Positions 26,863 through 35,065 of a stretch of DNA of 64,000 nucleotides are shown piece after piece; the first letter of the stretch is position 1, and each line of letters starts with the position of its first letter. The position numbers were made by a program, and so were the translations under genes. This DNA is from Desulfovibrio sp. ZJ209 (GTDB lineage Bacteria; Desulfobacterota; Desulfovibrionia; Desulfovibrionales; Desulfovibrionaceae), in assembly GCF_011039135.1 (NCBI RefSeq), contig NZ_JAAKEJ010000001.1, positions 434,001-498,000 on the forward strand, in the 5' to 3' direction. The notes under the pieces are model-generated. The model was not told the DNA's origin. It worked only from the letters and a program-made list of their open reading frames with translations, and did no database searches.

Positions 26863-27717
26863 ATGCGCGGGAAACTTGTGCCCACACTGGTGATGACGCT
26901 CATGCTTCTTGGCTGCGCCGCGGGCGGCAGCGGCGGCGGAAGTGAGGACGTACCGGCCGCGCCCGATCAGGCGGCGCTTTCCGGGGGCGCGCCCGGCGGC
27001 GGGGCCAATGCCTTCAACCCCTACATGCAGGCGAAACTCCCCAATACGCGCGAGTTCACCAGCGAAGGGCAGCAGATGCTCGGCGCCATGGGCGGCGGCC
27101 AGCCCACCATCGAGGGCGAAGCGGCGCACCGCAAAAACTGGCGCGAAGAGATCTATCCCGTGGTCTTCGGCGAGCGCACGGCGCCGCACGAGATTTTGGT
27201 GCTTCTCAATTTCGCCAATCCCAAAAGCGCCGAGGTGTGGAAGGCCGTGACCACGGCGAGCCGCTCCCTCTCGCCGAAGGAGTGCAAGATCGCCGTTTTC
27301 GCCAACAGCACGGAACAGTACGGCACAGACCTTATGGGCCTCGCCATCTGGATCGCCCATTCGAGGCCGGGGCAGGCCATGCCCTATCTCACCTACGCGC
27401 TCGACCGCTGGAACGAGGTCAAGGCGGCGCAACGCCGCGCGGGCTCCGTGAAGACCTTTAAAAATGAATATGACGCCACCGCGCAGCCCACGGACTATCC
27501 CATCCACTACGCCTATCTTTCGCGCGTGAAGCCGCCGGTGCCCGCGCAGGAGGAGCTCAAGGTGGCCAAATACTGCTACGATGCCGGCAATGTGAACATG
27601 TACCAGACCACGCAGCTCTGCCAGTATTACGGCGTGCGCGAGCTGCCGGCCGTCATCGTGGACGGCAGGGTGCTCGCCAAGGTGTCGGCCGACGCCATCC
27701 TCAAGGCCCTGAAATAA
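26863..27717 (+). CDS. Lipoprotein with a thioredoxin-like C-terminal region
   Basis: 284 aa. Lipoprotein signal peptide with lipobox MLLGC, followed by a Gly/Ala/Pro-rich spacer. The C-terminal two thirds (from about residue 95, HEILVLLNFANPKSAEVWKAV, to ELPAVIVDGRVLAKV) follow a thioredoxin/DsbA-like secondary-structure order, including the strand-cis-Pro region near LPAVIVDGR, but no C-x2-C motif is present; a CYDAGN...QLCQYYG pair of cysteines occurs late. ATG 26863 has GAGGTGGA just upstream. Envelope-anchored; function unknown, probably cotranscribed with cbiK. Confidence 0.72.
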   Translation: MRGKLVPTLVMTLMLLGCAAGGSGGGSEDVPAAPDQAALSGGAPGGGANAFNPYMQAKLPNTREFTSEGQQMLGAMGGGQPTIEGEAAHRKNWREEIYPVVFGERTAPHEILVLLNFANPKSAEVWKAVTTASRSLSPKECKIAVFANSTEQYGTDLMGLAIWIAHSRPGQAMPYLTYALDRWNEVKAAQRRAGSVKTFKNEYDATAQPTDYPIHYAYLSRVKPPVPAQEELKVAKYCYDAGNVNMYQTTQLCQYYGVRELPAVIVDGRVLAKVSADAILKALK

Positions 27718-27738
27718 GCTCTTGCGGACAATTCCGCC

Positions 27739-27779
27739 AAAAAAACGGGCGCTCCGGGAGTTTCGGGGGGCCCGTTTTT
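27739..27779. terminator. Bidirectional terminator between the lipoprotein and mqnA
   Basis: AAAAACGGGC and GCCCGTTTTT arms flank a 20-nt interior. A and T tracts on both sides fit two converging genes. Confidence 0.8.
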
Positions 27780-27798
27780 GCATGCAGGCTGCGGCCGC

Positions 27799-28635
27799 CT
27801 AGAGCGAGAAAAAGCGTAGCGGCGGCACGGCGGCGATGATGCCGGCAGCCGCGAGTTTTTCATAAAACAGGTTGAGGCCGCGCAACTCTTCCGCCCCCAG
27901 GCTGTAAACGAGGCCTTCGCGGTAGTAGAAGGCGAGGTCTTCCCGGCTCAGCGGGCAGCCGTGGCCCGTGAGGTCGAGGATGACATCCATGTGTGCGAGG
28001 CCCCAGTCGCGCCCGCGGCGCAAAAGCTCGCCCGGGTCGTCGTGGAAGAGGCCGCGCTCGGCGGCGTCCCGGCTCACCACCCAGACGCCGAAAATGAAGG
28101 GCAGGCCCGTCCAGTCGCGCCAGGCCTCGGCGAGGTCCACCCGGTTGGGATAGTCGGGGTGCTGCCGGAGGCGCAGGGCCTCGTCGCCAATGGCGAGAAA
28201 GGCCGTGGGCGGCGTGGCCGAGCGCAGGGCCGGCGAGACCTGGCCCGTCCTGTAGGTGACGGCCTGCCGGTAGCGGTCGCGCATGAGCAGGCGCAGGAGG
28301 GCCACGGAAGTGTGGCTCTCGCCGCTGATGAGGATCTCATGTCCGCCAAGCTCCTCCACGGGCACGCGCGAGAGCAAAAGCACGCTCATCACCGGCCCGC
28401 GCGAGCCGATGGAAAGGTCATCCACAAGGTAATACCGCTCCGGGCGGCGCGCGTACTCGAAGCAGGAGCAGGAGGAGACATGCAGCTCGCCGCGGCCCAT
28501 CATGTCGTTGAGCAGCGCGGGCGGGCCGGCCACCAGTTCATAGTCGTGCGGCAGGATGCCGGCCTCAAGCGGATGGTAGATGGGCAGCACGTTGAGATAA
28601 CTGATGCGCCCCATGCGCAACACGGTCTCAGGCAT
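27799..28635 (-). CDS. mqnA: Chorismate dehydratase MqnA
   Basis: 278 aa periplasmic-binding-protein-like fold, cytosolic. First step of the futalosine route: chorismate to 3-enolpyruvylbenzoate. The N-terminal RMGRISYLNVLPIYHPLE, SSCSCFEYARRPERY and the ISGESHTSVALLRLLM loop are MqnA landmarks. It overlaps the end of mqnC by 8 bp, showing translational coupling in the order mqnE-mqnC-mqnA. Confidence 0.93.
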   Translation of the reverse strand: MPETVLRMGRISYLNVLPIYHPLEAGILPHDYELVAGPPALLNDMMGRGELHVSSCSCFEYARRPERYYLVDDLSIGSRGPVMSVLLLSRVPVEELGGHEILISGESHTSVALLRLLMRDRYRQAVTYRTGQVSPALRSATPPTAFLAIGDEALRLRQHPDYPNRVDLAEAWRDWTGLPFIFGVWVVSRDAAERGLFHDDPGELLRRGRDWGLAHMDVILDLTGHGCPLSREDLAFYYREGLVYSLGAEELRGLNLFYEKLAAAGIIAAVPPLRFFSL

Positions 28636-29764
28636 GGACGCCCGCCTCGCCCACGGGGCGGTAATCCATGGTGCGCTGCACCGGCGTGAAACCGGCGGCG
28701 CGGATGACGGCCTCGATCTCCTTGCGGGTCATGCGGTAGGAAACGCCGGCCGCGGCGACCACGTTCTCCTCGATCATCAGGGAGCCGAAATCGTTGGCTC
28801 CGTAGAAAAGCGCCAGCTGCGCTATCTGCGGCCCCATGGTCACCCAGGAGGCCTGGATATTGGGGATGTTGTCGAGCACGAGGCGCGAGACCGCGAGCAG
28901 GCGCAGATATGCCGGCGCGGGCAGGCTCTGGCAGCGGATGCGCGTGTTCGCCGGCTGGAAGGTCCAGGGGATGAAGGCGGTGAAGCCGTGGGTTCTGTCC
29001 TGCACGGCGCGCAGGGCGAAGAGGTGGTCGAGCCGGTGGCCCGGCTCTTCCTCATGGCCGAACATCATGGTGGCCGTGGTCTTCATGCCGAGGCCGTGCG
29101 CGGCCTCCATGACCGCAAGCCAGGCGTCCGCCGAGCACTTGTTGGGCGAGACCTGCCGGCGCACGTCATTCTGGAGCACCTCGGCGCCGCCCCCGGGCAC
29201 GGAATCGAGCCCCGCTTCCCTGAGCCTGCGCAGAACCTCCACGACGGGCAGGCCGAATTTTTCGGCCCAGAACCAGATCTCGGGCGGCGAAAAGGCGTGG
29301 ATATGCAGCGTGGGCCAGGTGGCGCGCATCCAGCGCAAAAGATCCTCGTACCACTCCAGCGGAAGGTCGGGATGATGCCCGCCCTGCAGCAGGATCTGGG
29401 TGCCGCCGAGGCGCAGGGTCTCCTCGATTTTCTGGGCCAGCTCCTCGCGGGTGATGACATAGCCCTCGGGGCTTTCCGGCGGCCGGAAAAAGGCGCAGAA
29501 GCGGCAGCCGCACACGCAAATGTTGGAATAATTGATATTCCTGTCGCCCACATAGGTGACGACGGGCTCGGGATGCAGCCGAAGGCGCATGGCGTTGGCG
29601 AGGCGCGCCAGGGTGAGCAGGCTCGCGCGGTAATAGAGGGCTTCGGCGTCCGCGCGCTCGAGGCGTTCGCCGGCGGCGGCTTTTCGGGCGGCGCGGGTCA
29701 CGTCCGCATATGCGGGCGTGTCGTCGTCAAAGGGGCTGTGCGCGGGGGCGAAGTCCATCAGCAT
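28628..29764 (-). CDS. mqnC: Cyclic dehypoxanthinyl futalosine synthase MqnC
   Basis: 378 aa radical-SAM enzyme. Converts dehypoxanthine futalosine to its cyclic form. The cluster motif C-x3-C-x2-C is seen in NICVCGCRFCAF, after VTYVGDRNINYSN; LGGTQILLQGGHHPDLPLEWYEDL and the SVPGGGAEVL region separate it from MqnE. AAGGAGA precedes ATG 29764, which overlaps the mqnE stop by 7 bp. All members of the pathway present here are cytosolic and feed menaquinone for anaerobic respiration. Confidence 0.95.
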   Translation of the reverse strand: MLMDFAPAHSPFDDDTPAYADVTRAARKAAAGERLERADAEALYYRASLLTLARLANAMRLRLHPEPVVTYVGDRNINYSNICVCGCRFCAFFRPPESPEGYVITREELAQKIEETLRLGGTQILLQGGHHPDLPLEWYEDLLRWMRATWPTLHIHAFSPPEIWFWAEKFGLPVVEVLRRLREAGLDSVPGGGAEVLQNDVRRQVSPNKCSADAWLAVMEAAHGLGMKTTATMMFGHEEEPGHRLDHLFALRAVQDRTHGFTAFIPWTFQPANTRIRCQSLPAPAYLRLLAVSRLVLDNIPNIQASWVTMGPQIAQLALFYGANDFGSLMIEENVVAAAGVSYRMTRKEIEAVIRAAGFTPVQRTMDYRPVGEAGVHA

Positions 29765-30924
29765 GTCTCCTTGCGGGGGCGCGCCGCAATGGCGGCCTCC
29801 CCGCCATTCCCGGGCATGGCCTCAAAAACGGCGTTGCGGCGCACCGGCCTGAAGCCGGAAGCGCGGATCATGGCTTCGAGCTCGTCGATGGTCAGGCCCT
29901 GGGCCGAGGCCGCGCCCGCCATGTGGCCGATGCGCTCCTCCACGATGGTGCCATCGAGGTCGTCCGCGCCGTACCAGAGGGCGGTCTGCGCGAGCTTGGG
30001 CCCGAGCATGATCCAGTAGGCCTTGATATGCGGGATATTGTCGAGCAAAAGCCGCGAAACGGCCACCGTGCGCAACTGGTCGAGCCCGCGTACCGGCCCG
30101 GAACGCTCCCCGGGGAGCTCGAGGCGGCTGTTTTCCGTGAGGAAGGGCAGGGGGATGAAGCAGGTGAAGCCGCCGCTCTCGTCTTGCTGAGCGCGCAGCC
30201 TGAGCAGGTGCTCCACGCGCATGGCGGGGCTCTCGAGGTGGCCGAAGAGCATGGTGCAATTGGTGACGATGCCGAGGCTGTGCGCCTCGCCCGAGATGCG
30301 CAGCCAGGCCTCGGCGTCGGCCTTGTGCGGGCAGATCTGCGCGCGCAGCTTTGCATCGAATATCTCCGCGCCGCCGCCGGGCATCATCCGAAGGCCACAG
30401 GCCTTGAGGCGCTGAAGCACCTCAAGGGTGCTTATGCCTTCGAGCGCCGCGAAATGCGCGATCTCCACCGGGGTAAAGGCCTTGAGCGGCAGGTCCGGCC
30501 AGCGGTCGGCCACGGTGCGCAGCACGTCCTCGAACCAGGCGAGCCCGAGCTTGGGGTGGCAGCCGCCCACCATGTGCATCTCGTCAAGGCGCAGTGTGCC
30601 GCCCTGGGCGGCCTCGAGCCGGGCGAGGATATCCTCCTTGCTGAGCTGGAAGGCCCCGTCCTCGTCCGCATGGTCACGCCTGAAGGCGCAGAAGAGGCAG
30701 CCGTTGACGCAGACATTGGTATAATTGACCTGCCGGTTCACCACATAGTAGGCCGCGTCGCCGTGCAGGCGAAAGCGCACCTCGGCCGCCAGCGCGCCCA
30801 CGGCCGTGAGGTCGGGGCAGGCGAACAGGGCCAGGCCGTCCTCATAGGAGAGGCGTTCGCCGGAAAGCACCTTGTCAAGGATGGACGAAAGGCCGAGGGC
30901 CGCATAATATGCTTTGTCTGGCAT
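29758..30924 (-). CDS. mqnE: Aminofutalosine synthase MqnE
   Basis: 388 aa radical-SAM enzyme. Joins enolpyruvylbenzoate to S-adenosylmethionine to give 6-amino-6-deoxyfutalosine. NYTNVCVNGCLFCAF gives the C-x3-C-x2-C cluster site; LDEMHMVGGCHPKLGLAWFED and MMPGGGAEIFD are typical of MqnE rather than MqnC. AAGGA precedes ATG 30924; the upstream frame extension is non-homologous. First gene of the minus-strand mqnECA set. No futalosine hydrolase gene (mqnB) is seen nearby; in many bacteria an MTA/SAH nucleosidase does that job. Confidence 0.95.
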   Translation of the reverse strand: MPDKAYYAALGLSSILDKVLSGERLSYEDGLALFACPDLTAVGALAAEVRFRLHGDAAYYVVNRQVNYTNVCVNGCLFCAFRRDHADEDGAFQLSKEDILARLEAAQGGTLRLDEMHMVGGCHPKLGLAWFEDVLRTVADRWPDLPLKAFTPVEIAHFAALEGISTLEVLQRLKACGLRMMPGGGAEIFDAKLRAQICPHKADAEAWLRISGEAHSLGIVTNCTMLFGHLESPAMRVEHLLRLRAQQDESGGFTCFIPLPFLTENSRLELPGERSGPVRGLDQLRTVAVSRLLLDNIPHIKAYWIMLGPKLAQTALWYGADDLDGTIVEERIGHMAGAASAQGLTIDELEAMIRASGFRPVRRNAVFEAMPGNGGEAAIAARPRKETC

Positions 30925-31013
30925 GGATGTCCTTGTGGCCGCGCGCCCGCAAGCCCCGCCGGCGGATTCCGGCGGCGCGGATGCCGGTGGCCCGGCAGGC
31001 GGGAGCATCCGCC

Positions 31014-31043
31014 AGCATATCGCCGCGCAAGCGGCATTGTCAA
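31014..31043 (-). promoter_or_regulatory. Promoter of mqnECA
   Basis: On the minus strand: TTGACA, 18-bp spacer, TATGCT, about 90 bp before mqnE. It lies immediately before the divergent mqnD start, so polymerase bound here would contact the mqnD leader. Confidence 0.6.
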
Positions 31044-31055
31044 CGTGAGGTGGAA

Positions 31056-31931
31056 ATGTCCGCTCAGGAGCTCGTGCTTTCCCTGGGGCTCTCGCCCTGC
31101 CCCAACGATACCTTCATCTTCCACGCCCTGCTCGAGGGCCTCGTGCAGGTGCCCGCGCCGGCCCCGTGGAGCGGCCCCATCCGCTTTGTGCCGCACTTCG
31201 CCGACGTGGAGGAGCTGAACAGCATGGCCGTGGCCGCGCGCCTCGACGTGACCAAGCTCTCGCTGGGCGCCGTGGCGCGCATCATGGAAGAGTATGCGCT
31301 CTTTTCCTCCGGGGCGGCGCTCGGCTGGGGCTGCGGCCCGCTGGTGGTGGCGGGAAAGCCCCTCACGCCGGAGCAACTGGCAGGAGCCAGCGTGGCCGTG
31401 CCCGGCTTCATGACCACGGCCAACCTTTTGCTCGACCTGCACGGAGGTTTCAGGGGTCCGCGCCGCGAACTCCTCTTCAGCGACATCATGGACGCGGTGG
31501 CGCGCGGCGAGGACGAGGCCGGGGTCATCATCCACGAGGGCCGCTTCACCTATGCGGCCCACGGCCTCACCAAGATCCTCGACCTCGGCGAGTGGTGGGA
31601 GGGCGCCTTCCATTTGCCGCTGCCGCTCGGTGCCATCGCCGGCAAGCGCGGGCTGCCGCTCTCCGTGGCCCTCGCCGTTGAGGCGGGCATCGCCGAAAGC
31701 CTGCGCCACGCCTGGGCGCATCCCGAAGCCTCGCGCGACTTCATCCGCGCGCACGCGCAGGAACTGGACGACGCGGTGACGAGCGCTCATATCAAGACTT
31801 TCGTCACGGCCTACAGCGAAGACCTGGGGCCGGCCGGCCGCGAGGCCATCACCACGCTGGTGCGGCGCTCGGCCACGCTGCTCGGCGCGCCCATGCCGGC
31901 CGCCGGGCTCTTCTGGCCGGGGGCGGCGTGA
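31056..31931 (+). CDS. mqnD: 1,4-dihydroxy-6-naphthoate synthase MqnD
   Basis: 291 aa, same fold family as MqnA. Converts cyclic dehypoxanthine futalosine to dihydroxynaphthoate. Landmarks: LGLSPCPNDTFIFHALLEG, DVTKLSLGAVARIMEEYALFSSGAALGWGCGPLVV and IHEGRFTYAAHGLTKILDLGEWWE, which carries the catalytic His. GAGGTGGA precedes ATG 31056. Divergent from mqnECA across a 131-bp gap, so the four core genes sit together. Confidence 0.94.
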   Translation: MSAQELVLSLGLSPCPNDTFIFHALLEGLVQVPAPAPWSGPIRFVPHFADVEELNSMAVAARLDVTKLSLGAVARIMEEYALFSSGAALGWGCGPLVVAGKPLTPEQLAGASVAVPGFMTTANLLLDLHGGFRGPRRELLFSDIMDAVARGEDEAGVIIHEGRFTYAAHGLTKILDLGEWWEGAFHLPLPLGAIAGKRGLPLSVALAVEAGIAESLRHAWAHPEASRDFIRAHAQELDDAVTSAHIKTFVTAYSEDLGPAGREAITTLVRRSATLLGAPMPAAGLFWPGAA

Positions 31932-31970
31932 AGGGAGCGGGCTGCTGCGTCCCGTATTGAGGTGCGGCGC

Positions 31971-33422
31971 GTGAAGAATATCTTTTCCTGGGCCGAGGCC
32001 CGGCGCTACTTCGTCATCGGGCTGCCCATCTTCATCGCCCAGCTCTCGCAGACGGGCATGAACTTCGCCGATACCGCCATGACCGGGCAGTACAATGCCG
32101 AGGACATGGCGGCTGTTGCCGTGGCGGGCTCCATCTGGGGGCCGGCGGCGGTGTTCGGCATCGGCTGCCTTTTGGCGCTGCCGCCGCTCAGCGCGCAGTT
32201 CGTAGGCGGTGGCAAGCGGCGCAGCGCCGCGCACCTGCTGCGCCAGGGCATCTGGCTCACCGTGGGCCTCTCCCTCGTGCTCATGGCCTTTTTCTACGTC
32301 ATTTCCTGGCATCTCGAGGCCTTCGGGCTCGCCCCGCAGATGGCCGACCTCGCCGGCGGCTATCTGCGCGCCCTCTTGTGGGGCCTGCCCGGCTTCATGT
32401 TCTTCGTGAACCAGCGCAGCTTTCTGGAGGGCTTCTCGCGCACGCGGCCGGCCATGATCATCGGGCTCCTGGGGCTCGCGCTCAACGTGCCCTGCAACTA
32501 CATGCTCATTTACGGGAAGTGCGGCTTCCCGGCCATGGGCGCCGTGGGCTGCGGCGTGGCCTCGGCCGTCTGTTACTGGTTCATGGGTCTCGCCATGATG
32601 TGCTTCTTGCGGCGCGACCCGCAGTACCGCGACCTGCGGCCGCTCTTCGCGCCGTGGCTCCCAAGGCGCAAAAAAAGGGGTGAAGACGCGGCTGCGGGGC
32701 AGGGCGCCGGGGTCCGCGAGGCGACCGGCCCGGTCTTTGACTTCCCGCTCATGTTCCGCGCCTTGCGCATCGGCTTCCCGAGCGCGCTGGCGCTGTTTTT
32801 CGAGGTCTCGCTCTTCGCCCTGAGCGCCATTTTGCTGGCGCCGCTCGGCACGGTGATGGTGGCCGGAAACCAGATCGCCATGAACTTCAGCGCGCTCATC
32901 TTCATGGTGCCGCTCGCCATCGGCATGACGGCCACCATCCGCGTGGGCTACTGCCTCGGCGCGCGCAAGGTGGCGCAGGCGAAACTTTCCGCGCTCACGG
33001 CCATGACGCTCAGCGTGGTCTTCGCCCTCCTCATCTGCGCGGGCACAGTGCTCTTCCGCGCCAATATCGTCCATATATACAACGACGACCCCGCGGTGAC
33101 GAAGCTCGCCATGCACCTTCTGCTCTTCGCGGCGGCCTACCAGATCGTTGACGGGCTCCAGATGGCCGGCATCGGCGTTTTGCGCGGCTACAACGACACG
33201 CGCATCATCTCGGTCATCTGCTTCGCGGCCTACTGGATCATCGGCCTGCCGCTCGGCTATGTGCTCGCCCGCACCGACTGGCTCGTGCCGGCCATGGGCG
33301 CAGAAGGCTTCTGGATTTGCTACCTGGCGGCGCTCGGCTTCAGCGCCGTGGCGTACTGGCTCAGGGTGCGCTATCTGCACTCCCTGCCGCCGGAAAAAGT
33401 GCTGGCGCGGGTGCGGAGGTAG
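31971..33422 (+). CDS. MATE-family efflux transporter
   Basis: About 483 aa with twelve hydrophobic helices in two six-helix halves, the multidrug and toxic-compound extrusion layout (sodium- or proton-coupled). The N-terminal GLPIFIAQLSQTGMNFADTAMTGQY is the typical first helix; FVNQRSFLEGFSRTRPAM and IVDGLQMAGIGVLRGYNDTR are the two conserved loops. GTG 31971 is preferred to GTG 31962 because GAGGTG then sits 6 bp upstream. It follows mqnD by 39 bp on the same strand and may be cotranscribed. Substrate unknown. Confidence 0.92.
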   Translation: MKNIFSWAEARRYFVIGLPIFIAQLSQTGMNFADTAMTGQYNAEDMAAVAVAGSIWGPAAVFGIGCLLALPPLSAQFVGGGKRRSAAHLLRQGIWLTVGLSLVLMAFFYVISWHLEAFGLAPQMADLAGGYLRALLWGLPGFMFFVNQRSFLEGFSRTRPAMIIGLLGLALNVPCNYMLIYGKCGFPAMGAVGCGVASAVCYWFMGLAMMCFLRRDPQYRDLRPLFAPWLPRRKKRGEDAAAGQGAGVREATGPVFDFPLMFRALRIGFPSALALFFEVSLFALSAILLAPLGTVMVAGNQIAMNFSALIFMVPLAIGMTATIRVGYCLGARKVAQAKLSALTAMTLSVVFALLICAGTVLFRANIVHIYNDDPAVTKLAMHLLLFAAAYQIVDGLQMAGIGVLRGYNDTRIISVICFAAYWIIGLPLGYVLARTDWLVPAMGAEGFWICYLAALGFSAVAYWLRVRYLHSLPPEKVLARVRR

Positions 33423-33533
33423 GTGGCACTTCCGCAGAGGACGCTGGAGCTTGGAAAAGAGCTTTCCTATGTCTTTGGGTTGGTGGTGCACCTGTGCTGC
33501 ATGGGTAATGCCGAAATTATCCGTCAAAAACAG

Positions 33534-33657
33534 CCTTGCTCCAGCCGTTGCGACGAAGGAAGCTACGGATGGAGACAGCAGTTAGTTACCGCGCTGGTCA
33601 GCCAACGATGCCACTGTCGCTATCCGTAAGCCCGGCAAGCCGGGCAACGGCTAGCGC
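33534..33657. repeat. 124-bp structured repeat, copy 1
   Basis: Begins CCTTGCTCCAGCCGTTGC and ends at CTAGCGC. The outer arms AGCCGTTG/CAACGGCT pair, as do ACGGAT/ATCCGT and GACAG/CTGTC inside them, and a hairpin CCCGGC-aa-GCCGGG sits near the 3' end, so the transcript could fold into a branched structure. It differs from copy 2 only in the 42-bp middle (about 33581-33622). Confidence 0.85.
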
Positions 33658-33676
33658 TTTACTGCTGGCTTCGTCA

Positions 33677-33731
33677 GAGAAAAATTTCCTCGGCCGAGTA
33701 CTTAAGTACACGCCCTTCGGAAATTTTTATC
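33677..33731. repeat. Imperfect dyad with a GTACTTAAGTAC palindrome
   Basis: Arms AAAAATTTCC and GGAAATTTTT enclose a perfect 12-bp palindrome GTACTTAAGTAC at 33698-33709. It fills the spacer between the two 124-bp repeats. Confidence 0.75.
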
Positions 33732-33733
33732 TT

Positions 33734-33857
33734 CCTTGCTCCAGCCGTTGCGACGAAGGAAGCTACGGATGGAGACAGCAATTAGTTACCGCATCAGCTA
33801 GTCAACGCAACCGCTGTCGCTATCCGTAAGCCCGGCAAGCCGGGCAACGGCTAGCGC
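33734..33857. repeat. 124-bp structured repeat, copy 2
   Basis: Same length and ends as copy 1, 200 bp downstream. The first 47 bases and the last 35 are identical; about eleven to thirteen substitutions are concentrated in the middle. The pairing segments are conserved while the interior varies, and GACAGC/GCTGTC pairs one base further than in copy 1. Confidence 0.85.
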
Positions 33858-34025
33858 GCCAGCAGCAAAAAATCTTATTTTTTAGGATTCTTCCGGCACA
33901 AGCACCCGTCTTCCGCTTCGCTCCAGACGGATTTAAGGAATGCCCATCAACAACCCAAGGTAATATAACTTGAATAATGGTGAATATCATATTTAGGGCG
34001 AAATATTTAACAGTATGAACCCTCT

Positions 34026-34910
34026 TTACACGCTCTTGAACCGATTGAGCACCATGGTGAGGAATGCCTGGGCCGCCGGGGAAAAGAGATTCTGCTTTCT
34101 CCAGGCAAAGTAGAGGGCCACAGGCAGGGCGGGCTTGCAGGGGCGAAAGCAGATTTCGGGGTCATTGCTCACATTGATGAGCCTGTCGAGGCCCAAGGCG
34201 ATGCCGAGGCCCTTGCGCACCAGTATTGAGGCATTGTAGAGCAGGTTATAGGTGGCCGCGATGTTCAGCTCGGAAAATTCCCTCCGCATCCATTTGGAGA
34301 TGTGCCATTCCATGTAGGACTGCTTGGAGATGATGATCGGCTCGTGCCACAGGTCTTCGGGGGCGATGGCTTCTCTCGAGGCAAGGGGGCTTTCCTTGAG
34401 CATCAGCGCGCCCCACATGTCGACTTCGGGCAGGCGGATGGATTCATAGGCCGACACGCGCGCGGGCTCGATGAAGAGCCCGAAATCGAGCAGCCCGTTG
34501 TTCAGGCGTTCCGAGACCTCATCGCCGTCGCCGCTGAACACATGGAAGCGCACGCGCGGCGAAAGCGCGCGCAGTTCTTTCATGATTTCCGCGACCCTGC
34601 CCAGGACCCAGCTTTCCCCGCTGCCGAGATAGATATCCCCGGAAAGCTCGTTTTCGGGCTGCCGAAATTCGCACTGCGTCCTGTTCACCAGCTCCAAAAT
34701 CTCTTCCGCGCGTTTTTTGAGGCGCACGCCGGCGGCGGTCAAGGTGAGCCGCCTGCCGCCGCGCTCGAAGAGCAGAGCCCCGAGCTCTTCCTCAAGGGCC
34801 GCCAGCTGCCGCGAGAGGGTGGGCTGCGTCAGGTTCAGGAACTCCGCCGCCGCTGTCATGTTCGCCATGCGCGCGAGCACGAGGAAGTTCTGCAAAATCT
34901 TTATTTCCAC
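34026..34910 (-). CDS. LysR-family transcriptional regulator
   Basis: 294 aa from GTG 34910. The N-terminal HTH (ILQNFLVLARMANMTAAAEFLNLTQPTLSRQLAALEEELGALLFER) and a type-2 periplasmic-binding effector domain (about 90-290) are typical. AACAGG lies just before the GTG; the longer open frame upstream has no homology. The variant PTLSRQLAALEEELG loop resembles the ArgP/CynR-like large group without indicating a ligand. Divergent from the exported cyclophilin-like gene, it probably controls that gene and the flavin reductase and tautomerase downstream. Confidence 0.92.
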   Translation of the reverse strand: MEIKILQNFLVLARMANMTAAAEFLNLTQPTLSRQLAALEEELGALLFERGGRRLTLTAAGVRLKKRAEEILELVNRTQCEFRQPENELSGDIYLGSGESWVLGRVAEIMKELRALSPRVRFHVFSGDGDEVSERLNNGLLDFGLFIEPARVSAYESIRLPEVDMWGALMLKESPLASREAIAPEDLWHEPIIISKQSYMEWHISKWMRREFSELNIAATYNLLYNASILVRKGLGIALGLDRLINVSNDPEICFRPCKPALPVALYFAWRKQNLFSPAAQAFLTMVLNRFKSV

Positions 34911-35065
34911 ACCTGTTATCCATGTATTTTTTGTATATATTAGTATAAAAAATAAGTATTGTACATAGCTCGCGGGACTGACTATTTCAATTCCAATCTC
35001 GCCCGAAGCACTGGGCGCGGCTCGCGCGGCCCACCACCCTGGAAATCCAACCAAGGGGCAAGCTC
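34911..35065. promoter_or_regulatory. Divergent LysR-controlled promoter region
   Basis: A strikingly AT-rich stretch (about 34918-34970) lies between the LysR gene and the cyclophilin-like gene. TGTATATATTAG and the later TATTGTACA give inverted TGTA...TACA elements, and several T-N11-A matches fit LysR binding. Exact boxes cannot be fixed by eye. Confidence 0.5.

Larger units (their letters stand above)
33423..34025. other. 600-bp non-coding block carrying structured repeats
   Basis: Between the MATE gene and the LysR gene. It holds two copies of a 124-bp repeat exactly 200 bp apart, an imperfect dyad with a 12-bp palindrome between them, and at the right end an A6-T6 hairpin (AAAAAAT-ctt-ATTTTTT, about 33867-33883). 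AT content is higher than in neighbouring genes. Apparent open frames run through the repeat in a duplicated way and have no ribosome sites, so I do not call a protein. Confidence 0.7.

Noticed and set aside
33536-33829. 97-codon open frame over the repeated element
   Set aside because: The repeated peptide simply mirrors the DNA repeat; no ribosome site and no conserved protein pattern.
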